In this document: positions 33,189-41,807 of the stretch, piece by piece
Numbering within the stretch: position 1 is the first letter of the stretch
Layout: each line of letters starts with the position of its first letter
Assembly: GCA_045638005.1 (NCBI GenBank)
Contig: JAZUAN010000011.1
Location: 1 to 64,000, forward strand
Reading direction: 5' to 3'
DNA: 64,000 nucleotides
Origin: URNF01 sp045638005
GTDB lineage: Bacteria > Bacillota > Clostridia > Oscillospirales > Acutalibacteraceae
Translations under genes and position numbers: made by a program
The notes under the pieces: model-generated
Told to the model about the DNA's origin: nothing
The model's input: only the letters and a program-made list of their open reading frames with translations
Database searches by the model: none

Positions 33189-34547
33189 ATGCAACTGGAC
33201 ACCATCGCGGCGCTCTCCACCCCTGCGGCACCTGCGGGACTGGGTGTTATCCGCGTTTCGGGCAAAAATGCGGTAGATATTGCCGCTCACATATTCAGAG
33301 GAAAAGATTTAAACACGCTTTCCGGCTATGAAGCCGCGTTCGGTCACGTGTTTGACACGGACGGCGACATTGACGAATGTGTAGCACTTGTTTTCCGCGC
33401 GCCGCACAGCTATACGGGCGAGGATACGGTGGAACTATCCTGTCACGGCGGCGTGTATCTGCTCAAACGAGTACTGCGCGCGCTGTATGCGGCGGGTGCC
33501 CGCCCCGCCGAAGCAGGCGAATTTACCCGCCGCGCATTTTTAAACGGTAAAATGGATCTGACCGGCGCAGAAGCGGTGATGGACCTCATCGCCGCTGACG
33601 GCAAGCTTGCCGCCCGCACCGCGCTTGCCGCGCGTGGGGGCGCCACCTTCCGTTGTCTTGAAAAGGTGAAAGGTGCATTGCTTTCGGTGGCGGCGCAGTT
33701 TTCGGCATATATTGATTATCCCGATGACGATATCCCCGAACTGTCCGACGCAGTTTTGTCTACCACCTTGGATGAATGCATCGACACCCTTGAAAAATTG
33801 CTGGAAAACTTTGACGCGGGTAAAATTTTGCGCGAGGGCGTTGACACCGCCATTGTGGGTAGTCCCAACGTCGGCAAATCCACCCTTATGAACCTGCTGG
33901 CGGGGTGTGAACGCAGTATTGTGACCCCCATTGCGGGCACCACCCGCGACATTGTGGAGGAAACGGTAAAATTAGGAGAGGTGACCCTGCGGCTGTCCGA
34001 TACTGCGGGCATCCGCGACACCGGCGATACGGTGGAGGCAATCGGTGTCAAAAAAGCCAAGGAACGGCTCCGTGACGCGTCGCTCATTCTCGCCGTTTTT
34101 GACGGCAGCACGCCGCTCTCCCCCGCCGACCGCACGCTGATTGCGCAGTTGTCCGATACCCCCGCGATCGCGATCGTCAATAAAACCGATCTTGCACAAA
34201 AAATCGAAAAAGAGCAACTTCATACAGCATTTTCACACGTTATCGAGCTTTCCGCAAAGGACGGCGACGGACTTTTAGCGCTTACCGCCGCTATCGAGCA
34301 GCTGACCGGTGTTGCGCGGCTGACAGGGGATACCCTACTGCTCGCCAATGAACGGCAACGCTCCCAAGCGGTCACTGCACTCACAGCGCTTAAAGAGGGT
34401 GCCGCCGCACTCAAAGCGGGGGTATCCCTTGACGCGGTTTCTGTGTGTGTGGACAGCGCGGTATCCGCCATTTTGTCCCTCACGGGCGAACGCACCACCG
34501 ACGCGGTGGTAAACGAAGTGTTCAGCCGGTTTTGCGTTGGAAAATAA
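33189..34547 (+). CDS. mnmE: tRNA modification GTPase MnmE
   Basis: With MnmG it installs the 5-carboxymethylaminomethyl group at wobble U34 of tRNAs. Domains: N-terminal folate-binding (about 1-118, AALSTPAAPAGLGVIRVSG); a helical region; the inserted G domain with GSPNVGKST, AGTTRD, DTAGIRDT and NKTD; and the C-terminal redox motif FCVGK. Length 452, normal. It starts at ATG with AAAAGGA upstream. It is unlinked here from its usual rnpA-yidC-jag and mnmG-rsmG neighbours, which lie 11-29 kb away. Confidence 0.96.
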   Translation: MQLDTIAALSTPAAPAGLGVIRVSGKNAVDIAAHIFRGKDLNTLSGYEAAFGHVFDTDGDIDECVALVFRAPHSYTGEDTVELSCHGGVYLLKRVLRALYAAGARPAEAGEFTRRAFLNGKMDLTGAEAVMDLIAADGKLAARTALAARGGATFRCLEKVKGALLSVAAQFSAYIDYPDDDIPELSDAVLSTTLDECIDTLEKLLENFDAGKILREGVDTAIVGSPNVGKSTLMNLLAGCERSIVTPIAGTTRDIVEETVKLGEVTLRLSDTAGIRDTGDTVEAIGVKKAKERLRDASLILAVFDGSTPLSPADRTLIAQLSDTPAIAIVNKTDLAQKIEKEQLHTAFSHVIELSAKDGDGLLALTAAIEQLTGVARLTGDTLLLANERQRSQAVTALTALKEGAAALKAGVSLDAVSVCVDSAVSAILSLTGERTTDAVVNEVFSRFCVGK

Positions 34548-34608
34548 TATAAAAGGCGGTATAACATTAGGACTGATTGATACCCCAAAAAAATTACAAT
34601 AATGAAAC

Positions 34609-34654
34609 TTTACAGCAGGGGCGTTGAAACGACTCCCCTGCTGTAAAATTTTTC
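34609..34654 (+). terminator. Rho-independent terminator of mnmE
   Basis: Perfect 13-bp stem TTTACAGCAGGGG / CCCCTGCTGTAAA followed by a T-rich run. Confidence 0.92.
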
Positions 34655-34683
34655 TTGCCAACAGAGGGCTTTTACTGTACAAT
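34655..34683 (+). promoter_or_regulatory. Candidate sigma-A promoter
   Basis: TTGCCA (34655-34660), 17 nt, TACAAT (34678-34683), 30 nt before the start of the phosphoribosyltransferase-like gene. Confidence 0.7.
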
Positions 34684-34713
34684 AGAAGTAGAATAAACCA
34701 AAGGAGGGTTCTT

Positions 34714-35355
34714 ATGCCTACTGTCAACTCGTTTAAATTACAATCCAAACGGCAAAATCTGTTTTTGCGTCTTTCCCGCGGACATTTTGCCACCAGTCAC
34801 AGTCACATCAACTACTACATTGACGTGACCACCCAAAAAACCCGCTTATCCGAGGCGAAAGCGGTGGCACAAGAGCTCGTTTCCTATTACAACACCAACA
34901 CGGTGGTGGATACCATTTTGTGTCTGGACGGCACCGAGGTCATCGGCACCTGTCTTGCGGAAGAACTGACCGCCGGCTCGTACGTCAATCTCAATGCCCA
35001 CCAGACCATCTACGTCGCCACCCCCGAACATACCACCGGCAGCCAGCTTTTGTTCCGCGACAACATGATCCCCATGATCGCCGGCAAAAACGTGCTCATC
35101 CTCGCCGCCTCGGTCACCACCGGTTACACGGCCGCTGCCGCGATCGAAGCGATCAACTACTACGGTGGTAAGGTGTCCGGCGTTGCCGCCATCTTCGCGT
35201 CGGTAGATACGTGTGGCGACTATCCCGTGCGCGCCACATTCCATCTGTCCGACCTGCCTGACTACGAATCCCACCCCTCGGTGGATTGCCCGCAATGTAA
35301 AAGAGGCATCAAGGTGGATGCGCTGGTCAACAGCTACGGATATTCCAAATTATAA
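34714..35355 (+). CDS. Phosphoribosyltransferase-fold protein with degenerate PRPP motif
   Basis: A 213-residue protein resembling orotate-type phosphoribosyltransferases. The expected PRPP-binding block hhhhDDhhTTG appears as NVLILAASVTTGYTAAAA (about 126-143): both acidic residues are alanine (A131, A132) while the TTG turn is kept. The RDNMIPMIAGK segment and an AAAIEAINYYGG helix follow as in the family. A C-terminal CPQC pair (192-195) could bind metal. It starts at ATG (MPTVNSF) with AAAGGAGG. It is alone between two terminators. Without the acidic pair, PRPP chemistry is doubtful, so a regulatory or ligand-binding role is possible; no pyr genes are adjacent. Confidence 0.75.
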   Translation: MPTVNSFKLQSKRQNLFLRLSRGHFATSHSHINYYIDVTTQKTRLSEAKAVAQELVSYYNTNTVVDTILCLDGTEVIGTCLAEELTAGSYVNLNAHQTIYVATPEHTTGSQLLFRDNMIPMIAGKNVLILAASVTTGYTAAAAIEAINYYGGKVSGVAAIFASVDTCGDYPVRATFHLSDLPDYESHPSVDCPQCKRGIKVDALVNSYGYSKL

Positions 35356-35368
35356 ACAAAACGTATAA

Positions 35369-35415
35369 AACCGCCCATGGAATACAAATCGTATTCCATG
35401 GGCGGTTGTTTTTTA
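35369..35415. terminator. Bidirectional terminator
   Basis: 15-bp stem CCGCCCATGGAATAC / GTATTCCATGGGCGG with a 5-nt loop and flanking A and T runs; it separates the convergent phosphoribosyltransferase-like and ECF genes. Confidence 0.92.
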
Positions 35416-35420
35416 ACTCG

Positions 35421-35924
35421 TTATGCAAACAGCTTTGACAGCATTTTGTTTTTGACGATGATCGGCAGCAACACGAAAGCAGCGAGGGCGGCGATGACAC
35501 CTTGTACCGTATTGCCGACAAGCGAGGCGGTTGCACCTGCGCCGTACAAAACATATTCAAACGCGAAATAGCCGCCCACCATGATGATTTCGGACGTGAT
35601 AGCAGCAAGCGACACCCGCGCAAAAAGCGGCGCTTTCATCTTATTGAACAACGCCCACACCACAAGCGCCATTACGCCTTTGATTACCAAGGTGGCGGGG
35701 GCATACAGCGTATATCCCAAAAACAGATCCGCAAGCGCAGAGCCGATCGCGGCAGCAAGCGATCCCCACACGGGACCGAGCAGCGCACCGGCGAGAATGA
35801 CAAAGCAATCCCCCAGGTTTGCAAAGCCGTTGGGCAGCGGAATAATGATGATCGCGGTAGCCACGCAGACGACGGCAGCAAACAACGCGGACAGCACAAG
35901 ATTTCTTATACGCGTACTTTTCAT
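35421..35924 (-). CDS. ECF transporter S component (substrate unknown)
   Basis: A 167-residue integral membrane protein with about six hydrophobic segments, such as LSALFAAVVCVATAIIII, and the arrangement GFANLGDCFVILAGALLGPVWGSLAAAIGSALADLF, which matches substrate-binding S components of the HmpT/PanT/ThiW-like class (ECF transporter S component family). It would need a shared EcfAA'T module, which is not in the window. The start is the ATG of MKSTRIRN with GAGGTGAT; a reading to 36173 is spurious. No riboswitch is visible in the roughly 60-nt leader, so the vitamin transported cannot be inferred. Confidence 0.85.
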   Translation of the reverse strand: MKSTRIRNLVLSALFAAVVCVATAIIIIPLPNGFANLGDCFVILAGALLGPVWGSLAAAIGSALADLFLGYTLYAPATLVIKGVMALVVWALFNKMKAPLFARVSLAAITSEIIMVGGYFAFEYVLYGAGATASLVGNTVQGVIAALAAFVLLPIIVKNKMLSKLFA

Positions 35925-35954
35925 AAAAATCACCTCGAAAATACAGATTTTCTC

Positions 35955-35992
35955 TTGCAAGAAAGTATAACACCGTAGTATACTAAATGCAA
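35955..35992. promoter_or_regulatory. Overlapping divergent promoters
   Basis: Plus strand TTGCAA (35955-35960), 18 nt, TATACT (35979-35984). Minus strand TTGCAT (35987-35992), 17 nt, TATACT (35964-35969). Each -10 lies inside the other promoter's spacer, so the ECF gene and the DUF436 gene cannot be transcribed at the same time from one template. Confidence 0.8.
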
Positions 35993-36019
35993 GGAAAAAC
36001 TCACAAGAGGGTTGATGAT

Positions 36020-36565
36020 ATGTTAAAAGGTATACAAGAAGCGGCGGCATCGGCTGCGCGCGAGCTTTGTGATATTGCGAAATTGAAAGCCGGTGACATT
36101 TTGGTGGTCGGCTGTTCGTCCAGCGAGGTAATGGGCGACAAGATCGGTACCAATTCCGCCGTGGATACCGCAAAAGCTATTTTTGACGGCATTTATGAGG
36201 TGACGCAAGCGCGCGGTGTGTTTGTCGCGGCGCAGTGCTGTGAGCATTTGAACCGCGCCATTATTGTGGAAAGGGCAGCGGTGCCCACCTTGGACGCGGT
36301 AAACGTGGTGCCGCAACCCAAAGCGGGCGGCTCGTTTGCCACCGCAGCATACGCGGCGTTTGAAGATCCGGTCGCGGTGGAAGAAATCCGCGCTGACGCG
36401 GGACTGGATATCGGCGGTACGCTTATCGGCATGCATTTAAAACGCGTCGCGGTGCCGGTGCGTTTGTCGGTAGATCATATCGGCGAAGCGATCTTGCTGT
36501 GCGCCCGTACCCGCCCGAAATTCATCGGCGGCGAGCGCGCTATGTACGACCAACAAAAATTATAA
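36020..36565 (+). CDS. TIGR01440/DUF436 family protein (YwlG-like)
   Basis: A 181-residue conserved protein of unknown activity. Family blocks: GDILVVGCSSSEVMGDKIGT, AQCCEHLNRAIIVER, VVPQPKAGGSFATAAY and a C-terminal IGMHLKRVAVPVR...RPKFIGGERA. The conserved Cys-Cys-Glu-His and Cys residues suggest an enzyme or a metal or nucleotide binder. I start at ATG (MLKGIQ) with AGAGGG upstream; 11 extra codons upstream are in frame but overlap the -10 box. It is a single-gene unit ending at a terminator. Confidence 0.88.
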   Translation: MLKGIQEAAASAARELCDIAKLKAGDILVVGCSSSEVMGDKIGTNSAVDTAKAIFDGIYEVTQARGVFVAAQCCEHLNRAIIVERAAVPTLDAVNVVPQPKAGGSFATAAYAAFEDPVAVEEIRADAGLDIGGTLIGMHLKRVAVPVRLSVDHIGEAILLCARTRPKFIGGERAMYDQQKL

Positions 36566-36570
36566 GACAA

Positions 36571-36605
36571 AATGCCGTAAAAGCAACCGCTTTTGCGGCA
36601 TTTTT
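36571..36605 (+). terminator. Rho-independent terminator
   Basis: Stem AATGCCGTAAAAGC / GCTTTTGCGGCATT (one mismatch) followed by T5. Confidence 0.88.
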
Positions 36606-36649
36606 ATACAAAAACACCGCAAATTGCACAAATTCCCACCCTTTTCCCC

Positions 36650-36678
36650 TTGCATATATAGGGATTTTACGCTATAAT
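36650..36678 (+). promoter_or_regulatory. Sigma-A promoter of the DUF3048 gene
   Basis: TTGCAT (36650-36655), 17 nt, perfect TATAAT (36673-36678), 33 nt before the start codon. Confidence 0.88.
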
Positions 36679-36710
36679 GGGTGTGAATTTGAAATTTAGG
36701 AGGCTTTTTC

Positions 36711-37757
36711 ATGAGATCAAAACTTTTTCGTGTCGGCGCGTTGTTAATGGCGGTTGTTATGCTGTTCAGCCTTGCTGCTTGCGGCAAAAAACCGCCTGAG
36801 GATCTCTCTTCCGAGGGTGTCCCGACCACGACCGCGCCCACCACTGCTGCGACCACCGATGCATCAACGTCGTTTGTCAACCCCTTGACCGGCGGCGGTG
36901 CGAAAACCGCGAACAACCGTCCGGTTGCTGTTATGGTCGGCAACTACGGATATTCCGGTGATATTCAGCAGAAAAACATTGATAAAGCCGATTTTTATCT
37001 GGAAGCCGAGACCGAGGGCGGTATCGGCCGTATCATGGCGGTGTTTGGCTCTATCGACAACCTGCCCAAAGAGTTCGGTCCGGTGCGCAGCGCGCGTACC
37101 CACTTCATTAAAATGGCAAAGGCGCTGGACGCTATCTACTGCCACGTAGGTGCCAGCGACAAGGGCTACGATCTGATCGACAGCATCGGTATCACTTCGC
37201 TGAGCAGCATCGTAAAGCAGAGCAGCCAGCTCAAAGCTGCCAACGGCGCTACCGAGCACACCAAGATCTTAGATTATGACAAGATCATGAAAACGATCGA
37301 CAGTCGTTCCATCTCCAAGGTGACCACCACCGCCGCTCCCTTCACCTTCGGCGAAAAAGCAGGCGACGGCGCGGGCAGCAAGGTACAGGTCAACGTTTCC
37401 GGCAGCTGGAAAGTTTCTTTCACCTATGACGCGAACACCGGTCTTTACACCAAGCACCGCTCCTCCCTTTCCTCCGCGGTACACAAATCTATTGACGGCG
37501 CTCCCATTCAGGTGAACAACGTCATCGTGATGTATGATAAAAAGTATCAGGAAGATAATTCTCACATCAGCTTCACCTTAGAGTCCGGCAGCGGTATCGT
37601 AATTTCCGGCGGTAAGAGCCGCCAGATCCGCTGGTCCCGCAACAACGGTCAGCTGTCCTTCACCGAAACCGACGGCACCGCACTTACGGTTGCCAAGGGC
37701 AAAACCTACGTGGTGCTCACCGATAACGGCCAGGCTGCCAAAACGATTTTGGAGTAA
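36711..37757 (+). CDS. DUF3048 lipoprotein (YerB-like)
   Basis: A 348-residue exported lipoprotein. The signal peptide ends at a lipobox LFSLAAC (Cys about 24), followed by a Thr/Ala-rich linker. The DUF3048 domain starts at NPLTGGGAKTANNRPVAVMVGN and includes GIGRIMAVFGSIDNLPKEFGPVRSARTHFIKMA. The C-terminal beta-rich part with GKSRQIRWSRNNGQLSF and TALTVAKGKTYVVLTDN belongs to the same family. Function is unknown in characterised relatives. It has its own promoter, a ribosome site (TTAGGAGG) and a terminator. Confidence 0.9.
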   Translation: MRSKLFRVGALLMAVVMLFSLAACGKKPPEDLSSEGVPTTTAPTTAATTDASTSFVNPLTGGGAKTANNRPVAVMVGNYGYSGDIQQKNIDKADFYLEAETEGGIGRIMAVFGSIDNLPKEFGPVRSARTHFIKMAKALDAIYCHVGASDKGYDLIDSIGITSLSSIVKQSSQLKAANGATEHTKILDYDKIMKTIDSRSISKVTTTAAPFTFGEKAGDGAGSKVQVNVSGSWKVSFTYDANTGLYTKHRSSLSSAVHKSIDGAPIQVNNVIVMYDKKYQEDNSHISFTLESGSGIVISGGKSRQIRWSRNNGQLSFTETDGTALTVAKGKTYVVLTDNGQAAKTILE

Positions 37758-37810
37758 TAAAAAGTCATAGTATACAATTTTTAATCATACAAATTTCTTG
37801 CTAAAACAAA

Positions 37811-37857
37811 ACCACCCAAAGAAGAACGTTTCGTTTTTCTTTGGGTGGTATTTTTTG
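37811..37857. terminator. Bidirectional terminator
   Basis: 13-bp stem ACCACCCAAAGAA / TTCTTTGGGTGGT with T6 after it on the plus strand and an A run before it; it separates convergent genes. Confidence 0.92.
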
Positions 37858-37864
37858 CCTTTAT

Positions 37865-39646
37865 TTATTCAACAACGGTATTTTGCAGCGGGAACCGACG
37901 CAGATACGCTTCATAGCTCTGGCGGAAATCTTCGTTGGTACGCGCTTTGATCTCTTTGAGACGCGCATGGGTATCAAAGGTGCCGTGCGCGGTCTCCAAG
38001 ATCGCAACGCCGATATTGGAGCAATGGTCGGAAATGCGTTCGCAGTCGGTGAGGAAATCGGTAAGGATAAAACCGAGTTCAATGGTGCAGTTACCGCTTT
38101 GCAAGCGGGTGATATGGCGAGCGCGGATGGTGTCAATGAGCAGGTCGATAACCTGTTCGAGCGGCTCGATATCCATGGCAGCGGTCACATCGTTATCCCT
38201 GAACGCTTTCACCGCGTTGCCGAGGATCTCCTGCACCGCGTCGGTCAGCACATGCAGTTCCGCGGTGGCCTCTTTAGAGAATGTGATCTTCTTATCCTGC
38301 ATTTCTGCGGCGGTGTGCACCATGTTGGTCGCGTGGTCGCCGATGCGTTCAAAGTCGCTGATAGCATGCAGCAGCATCGCGGTGGTGCGCGCCTCCGCTT
38401 CACTCAGATCGCAACGGGACAGCGATACGAGATAGGTGCCGAGCTTATCTTCGTATTTATCAAGTTTCTTTTCATCCGCAGTGATGGTGTCCGCAAGCTC
38501 TTTTTGATAGTTGTCAAAAAGGGTGAAAGCGCGTTCCACCGTCTCTTTTGCAAGAACAGCCATATCGCCGGTCGCATCGTACGCTTTAGCGGCCGCAACC
38601 GCAGGCATGGTGAACAGGCGTTCGTCCAGGCTGACAACCTCTGTTTCGCGCTCGTCCTCGCCGCGCACGATCATTTTGGCGAGTTTCTCGATGAAACCGG
38701 TGAAAGGAATGAGGGTCGCTGTGTTGAGGATGTTAAAGATGGTATGTACAACGGCAATGCCGACGGGATCAATCTTGGCATCCATAAAACTCATATCGAA
38801 GAACCAACCGGCAAGCACCCACAAAACCAGCCAAATCGCCACACCGATGATTTTGATTGCCGTATGCGCAATCGCCACGCGTTTTGCATTTTTGGAAGTA
38901 CCCGGAATCGCCATCAGCGCGGAAATACAAGTACCGATGTTCTGACCGAGAACGATCGGAACGGCGCCGGCGTAGGTGAGGGTGCTGTCTTTGGCGAGGG
39001 TGATCGCCTGCAACACACCGACAGACGCGGAGGAGGACTGCACAAGCGCGGTAAACACCGTACCGATGAGCACGCCCAGCAGGGGGTTGCTGAACAGAAC
39101 CATCGCTTCTTTGAACCATTCCTGTTCGGAGATGGGGTCCATGGCGGTGGACATCATCTTCATGCCGTACATCAGCACCGCAAAACCCAAACCGATGATG
39201 CCGACGTTGCGACGTTTGTCGCTTTTGGACATCATCAGCACAAACGCGCAAACCAGCGCGATGATCATACAGAATTGTTCAGGTTTGAAGAACGTGGTCC
39301 AGCCGCCGCCTTCAATACCGTTGAGCGCCATCAGCCACGCGGTCACGGTGGTACCGATGTTCGCACCGAAAATAACGCCGAGCGTCTGGGCGAGGGTCAT
39401 CAGACCCGAGTTGACCAAACCCACCAGCATAACGGTGGTGGCGGAGGAGGACTGAATAACGGCGGTTACCACCGTACCGACCAAAAGACCTTTAAAGCGG
39501 TTATTGGTGATCTTCTCCAAAATGCTCTGCATTTTACTGCCTGCGAGTTTTTCCAAACCGTCGGACAGCACATGCATGCCGTACAGGAAAAATCCCAAGC
39601 CGCCGCAAAGCAACAGTAAACTTTTTAGTAAATCAATTATACTCAT
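37865..39646 (-). CDS. Na+/phosphate cotransporter with C-terminal PhoU domain (copy 1)
   Basis: A 593-residue membrane protein. Two inverted NaPi repeats carry the QSSS signatures (VIQSSSATTVMLVGLVNSG about 64-82, and LVQSSSASVGVLQAITLAKD about 201-220), with roughly nine membrane segments up to about residue 310. The cytoplasmic remainder has two PhoU-like helical bundles (FERIGDHATNMVHTA and CERISDHCSNIGVAI). Its promoter is strong and lacks an evident Pho box. It is a close paralogue of the next gene. Phosphate is the likely substrate; other anions cannot be excluded. Confidence 0.92.
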   Translation of the reverse strand: MSIIDLLKSLLLLCGGLGFFLYGMHVLSDGLEKLAGSKMQSILEKITNNRFKGLLVGTVVTAVIQSSSATTVMLVGLVNSGLMTLAQTLGVIFGANIGTTVTAWLMALNGIEGGGWTTFFKPEQFCMIIALVCAFVLMMSKSDKRRNVGIIGLGFAVLMYGMKMMSTAMDPISEQEWFKEAMVLFSNPLLGVLIGTVFTALVQSSSASVGVLQAITLAKDSTLTYAGAVPIVLGQNIGTCISALMAIPGTSKNAKRVAIAHTAIKIIGVAIWLVLWVLAGWFFDMSFMDAKIDPVGIAVVHTIFNILNTATLIPFTGFIEKLAKMIVRGEDERETEVVSLDERLFTMPAVAAAKAYDATGDMAVLAKETVERAFTLFDNYQKELADTITADEKKLDKYEDKLGTYLVSLSRCDLSEAEARTTAMLLHAISDFERIGDHATNMVHTAAEMQDKKITFSKEATAELHVLTDAVQEILGNAVKAFRDNDVTAAMDIEPLEQVIDLLIDTIRARHITRLQSGNCTIELGFILTDFLTDCERISDHCSNIGVAILETAHGTFDTHARLKEIKARTNEDFRQSYEAYLRRFPLQNTVVE

Positions 39647-39687
39647 TTAACATCCCCACTTTTTCGTCGTTTTTCACAAACACATTT

Positions 39688-39716
39688 ATTATACAAAAAA
39701 ATACAAAAATATGCAA
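39688..39716 (-). promoter_or_regulatory. Sigma-A promoter of Na/Pi copy 1
   Basis: Minus strand TTGCAT (39711-39716), 17 nt, TATAAT (39688-39693), about 42 nt before the start. Confidence 0.85.
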
Positions 39717-39787
39717 TAGTCTTTTTTCGGGCGGCGTTGTGGGGAAGGTGGCGCGCGTCCGTTGGGTTTTACTCTCAAACAACAAAC

Positions 39788-39814
39788 GGCGGCGCATCAA
39801 AACGATGCGCCGCC
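39788..39814. terminator. GC-rich hairpin after Na/Pi copy 2
   Basis: Perfect 11-bp stem GGCGGCGCATC / GATGCGCCGCC with a 5-nt loop; no long T tract, so termination is plausible but not certain. Confidence 0.6.
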
Positions 39815-39833
39815 GCGGGGTATATTTTGAAAT

Positions 39834-41582
39834 TTACAGTGAAAACTGCCGCTGGTACTTTTCAAAACTCTGTCTGAAATCTTCGCCCGGTCGCGCTTTG
39901 ATGGATTTCAGTCGCGCGTGGGTATCAAAGGTACCGTGCGCAGTCTCCATGATCGCCACACCGATGTTGGAGCAATGGTCGGAAATGCGTTCGCAGTCGG
40001 TGAGGAAATCGGTGAGGACAAAACCAAGTTCAATGGTGCAGTTACCGCTTTGCAGGCGGGTGATATGGCGGGCGCGGATGGTGTCAATGAGATTGTCAAT
40101 GACCTGCTCGAGCGGTTCAATTTCCACCGCTAATGCCACATCGTTTGTGGAAAACGCCGTGACCGCCTCCGCGAGAATGGTCCCGACCGCATCGGTCAGC
40201 ACACGCAACTCGGTATTTGCTTCCTCAGAGAAGTAAATTTTCTTCTGCTGCATTTCGGTGGCGGTATGCATCAGGTTGTTCGCGTGGTCGCCGATGCGTT
40301 CAAAGTCGCTGATGGTGTGCAGCAGCATGGCGGTGGTGCGCGCCTCCGTCTCGCTCAAATTACAGCGGGACAGCTCGACCAAATAGGTGCCGAGCTTATC
40401 TTCATATAAATCGAGGGTCTTTTCCTTGTAGGTGATATCCTCCGCCTTTTCTTTGTCGTAATTCTCAAACAAATTCACCGCCGCCGCAACGGTATCGCGG
40501 GCGATAGCCGCCATATCGCAGGTGGTGTCATACGCTTTACCCACAGCAACCGCGGGCACGGTGAGCAAACGCTCGTCCAAAGCGACCTTGGGCAGGGCAT
40601 TTTCGTCCTCGCCGCGCACGATCTTCACCGACAGTTTTTCCAGCAATCCCGCTGCGGGGAACAGTATGATGGTAGTGCTGATATTGAAAATGGAGTGGAT
40701 AACGGCGATATACATCGGATCCACCGCCGTATTGGCAAACGCAAAATCAAAGATCGCATTCGCAATACTCCACACGACCAGCCAAATGACCGAGCCGATA
40801 CTGTTAAACAGCACGTGCACCACCGCCACGCGTTTTGCGTTCTTGTTGGTGCCGGGGGTCGCCATCATGGCGGAGATACAAGTACCGATGTTCTGACCCA
40901 TGATGATCGGGATAGCGGAACTGTATGTCACCGCACCGGTAACGGATAACGCCTGCAACACACCGACAGACGCGGAGGAGGACTGGATCGCCGCTGTGAA
41001 CAGCGCGCCCGCGATCACGCCGAGGATGGGATTTTGGAACATGGTGAGGATCTTTACAAAGCCTTCCATCTCCGCAAGCGGTTTTACGGCGCTGGACATC
41101 ATTTCCATGCCGTACATCAGCACCGCAAAGCCGATACAGATAGTACCCACGTTGCGGCGGCTCTCTTTTTTGGACAGCATCAGCAAAAACGCGCCGATGA
41201 GCGCAATAACCAGCGCAAAATTCTTAGGCTTCAAAAGCTGCATCCAAATCGCGTCCGACTCGATACCGGTCAGCGACAGAATCCACGCGGTCATGGTGGT
41301 ACCGATATTGGAGCCCATGGTGACGCTGATCGCCTGCGAGAGGCTCATGATGCCGGAGTTGACCAAACCCACCAACATAACGGTTACAGCGGATGAGGAT
41401 TGGATAACGGCGGTGACCACCGTGCCTACCGCTAAGCCTTTCAATCGGTTGCTGGTGATCTTTTGCAGAATGCTCTGCATTTTGCTGCCGGCAGTTCTCT
41501 CCAATCCATCGGACAGCACCTGCATACCGTACAGGAAAAATGCAAGACCGCCGCAAAGCAGAATAATGTCAAAAATGTCCAT
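39834..41582 (-). CDS. Na+/phosphate cotransporter with C-terminal PhoU domain (copy 2)
   Basis: 582 residues with the same architecture as copy 1: QSSSAVTVMLVGLVNSG and QSSSASVGVLQALSVT repeats in the membrane half and PhoU-like bundles in the C-terminal half (FERIGDHANNLMHTA, CERISDHCSNIGVAI). The last 60 residues are nearly identical to copy 1, while the middle differs, pointing to an old tandem duplication. It lies next to phoR-phoB and has phased Pho-box-like repeats in its promoter, so it is probably the phosphate-starvation-induced copy. Confidence 0.92.
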   Translation of the reverse strand: MDIFDIILLCGGLAFFLYGMQVLSDGLERTAGSKMQSILQKITSNRLKGLAVGTVVTAVIQSSSAVTVMLVGLVNSGIMSLSQAISVTMGSNIGTTMTAWILSLTGIESDAIWMQLLKPKNFALVIALIGAFLLMLSKKESRRNVGTICIGFAVLMYGMEMMSSAVKPLAEMEGFVKILTMFQNPILGVIAGALFTAAIQSSSASVGVLQALSVTGAVTYSSAIPIIMGQNIGTCISAMMATPGTNKNAKRVAVVHVLFNSIGSVIWLVVWSIANAIFDFAFANTAVDPMYIAVIHSIFNISTTIILFPAAGLLEKLSVKIVRGEDENALPKVALDERLLTVPAVAVGKAYDTTCDMAAIARDTVAAAVNLFENYDKEKAEDITYKEKTLDLYEDKLGTYLVELSRCNLSETEARTTAMLLHTISDFERIGDHANNLMHTATEMQQKKIYFSEEANTELRVLTDAVGTILAEAVTAFSTNDVALAVEIEPLEQVIDNLIDTIRARHITRLQSGNCTIELGFVLTDFLTDCERISDHCSNIGVAIMETAHGTFDTHARLKSIKARPGEDFRQSFEKYQRQFSL

Positions 41583-41646
41583 GTTTTTTGTTTCCTTTCT
41601 TTTATGTACATACTTTTTCAGTATAGTAAAAGTATACCCTGTGTTT

Positions 41647-41685
41647 GTTAAAGATAAAAAGCATATATGTAAAATGTAAGTAAAA
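41647..41685 (-). promoter_or_regulatory. Pho-box-like phased repeats upstream of Na/Pi copy 2
   Basis: Minus-strand hexamers TTTTAC (41680-41685), TTTTAC (41669-41674) and TTTAAC (41647-41652), spaced by 11 and 22 bp. The intermediate 11-bp slot is degenerate. This spacing and sequence match PhoP/PhoB direct-repeat boxes (TTnACA-like every 11 bp). Confidence 0.75.
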
Positions 41686-41766
41686 TTTAAAAGGTATACG
41701 CAGGGTACGGCATTTATGCCGCACCGTTTGTTCGTGCGGGCATGGCGGCTGCTCCAAAAAACAAGA

Positions 41767-41794
41767 AAACCGAGCGTAATATTACACTCGGTTT
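41767..41794. terminator. Terminator after phoR
   Basis: Stem AAACCGAG / CTCGGTTT around the palindromic GTAATATTAC; on the minus strand a T-rich tail follows (TTTTCTTGTTTTTT). Confidence 0.8.
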
Positions 41795-41807
41795 ATACTG
41801 TTTGTAT

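Noticed and set aside
37841..39619. 592-codon plus-strand ORF
   Set aside because: It is antisense to the full-length Na/Pi cotransporter gene, has no ribosome site, and its His/Arg-rich composition is typical of a mirror frame.
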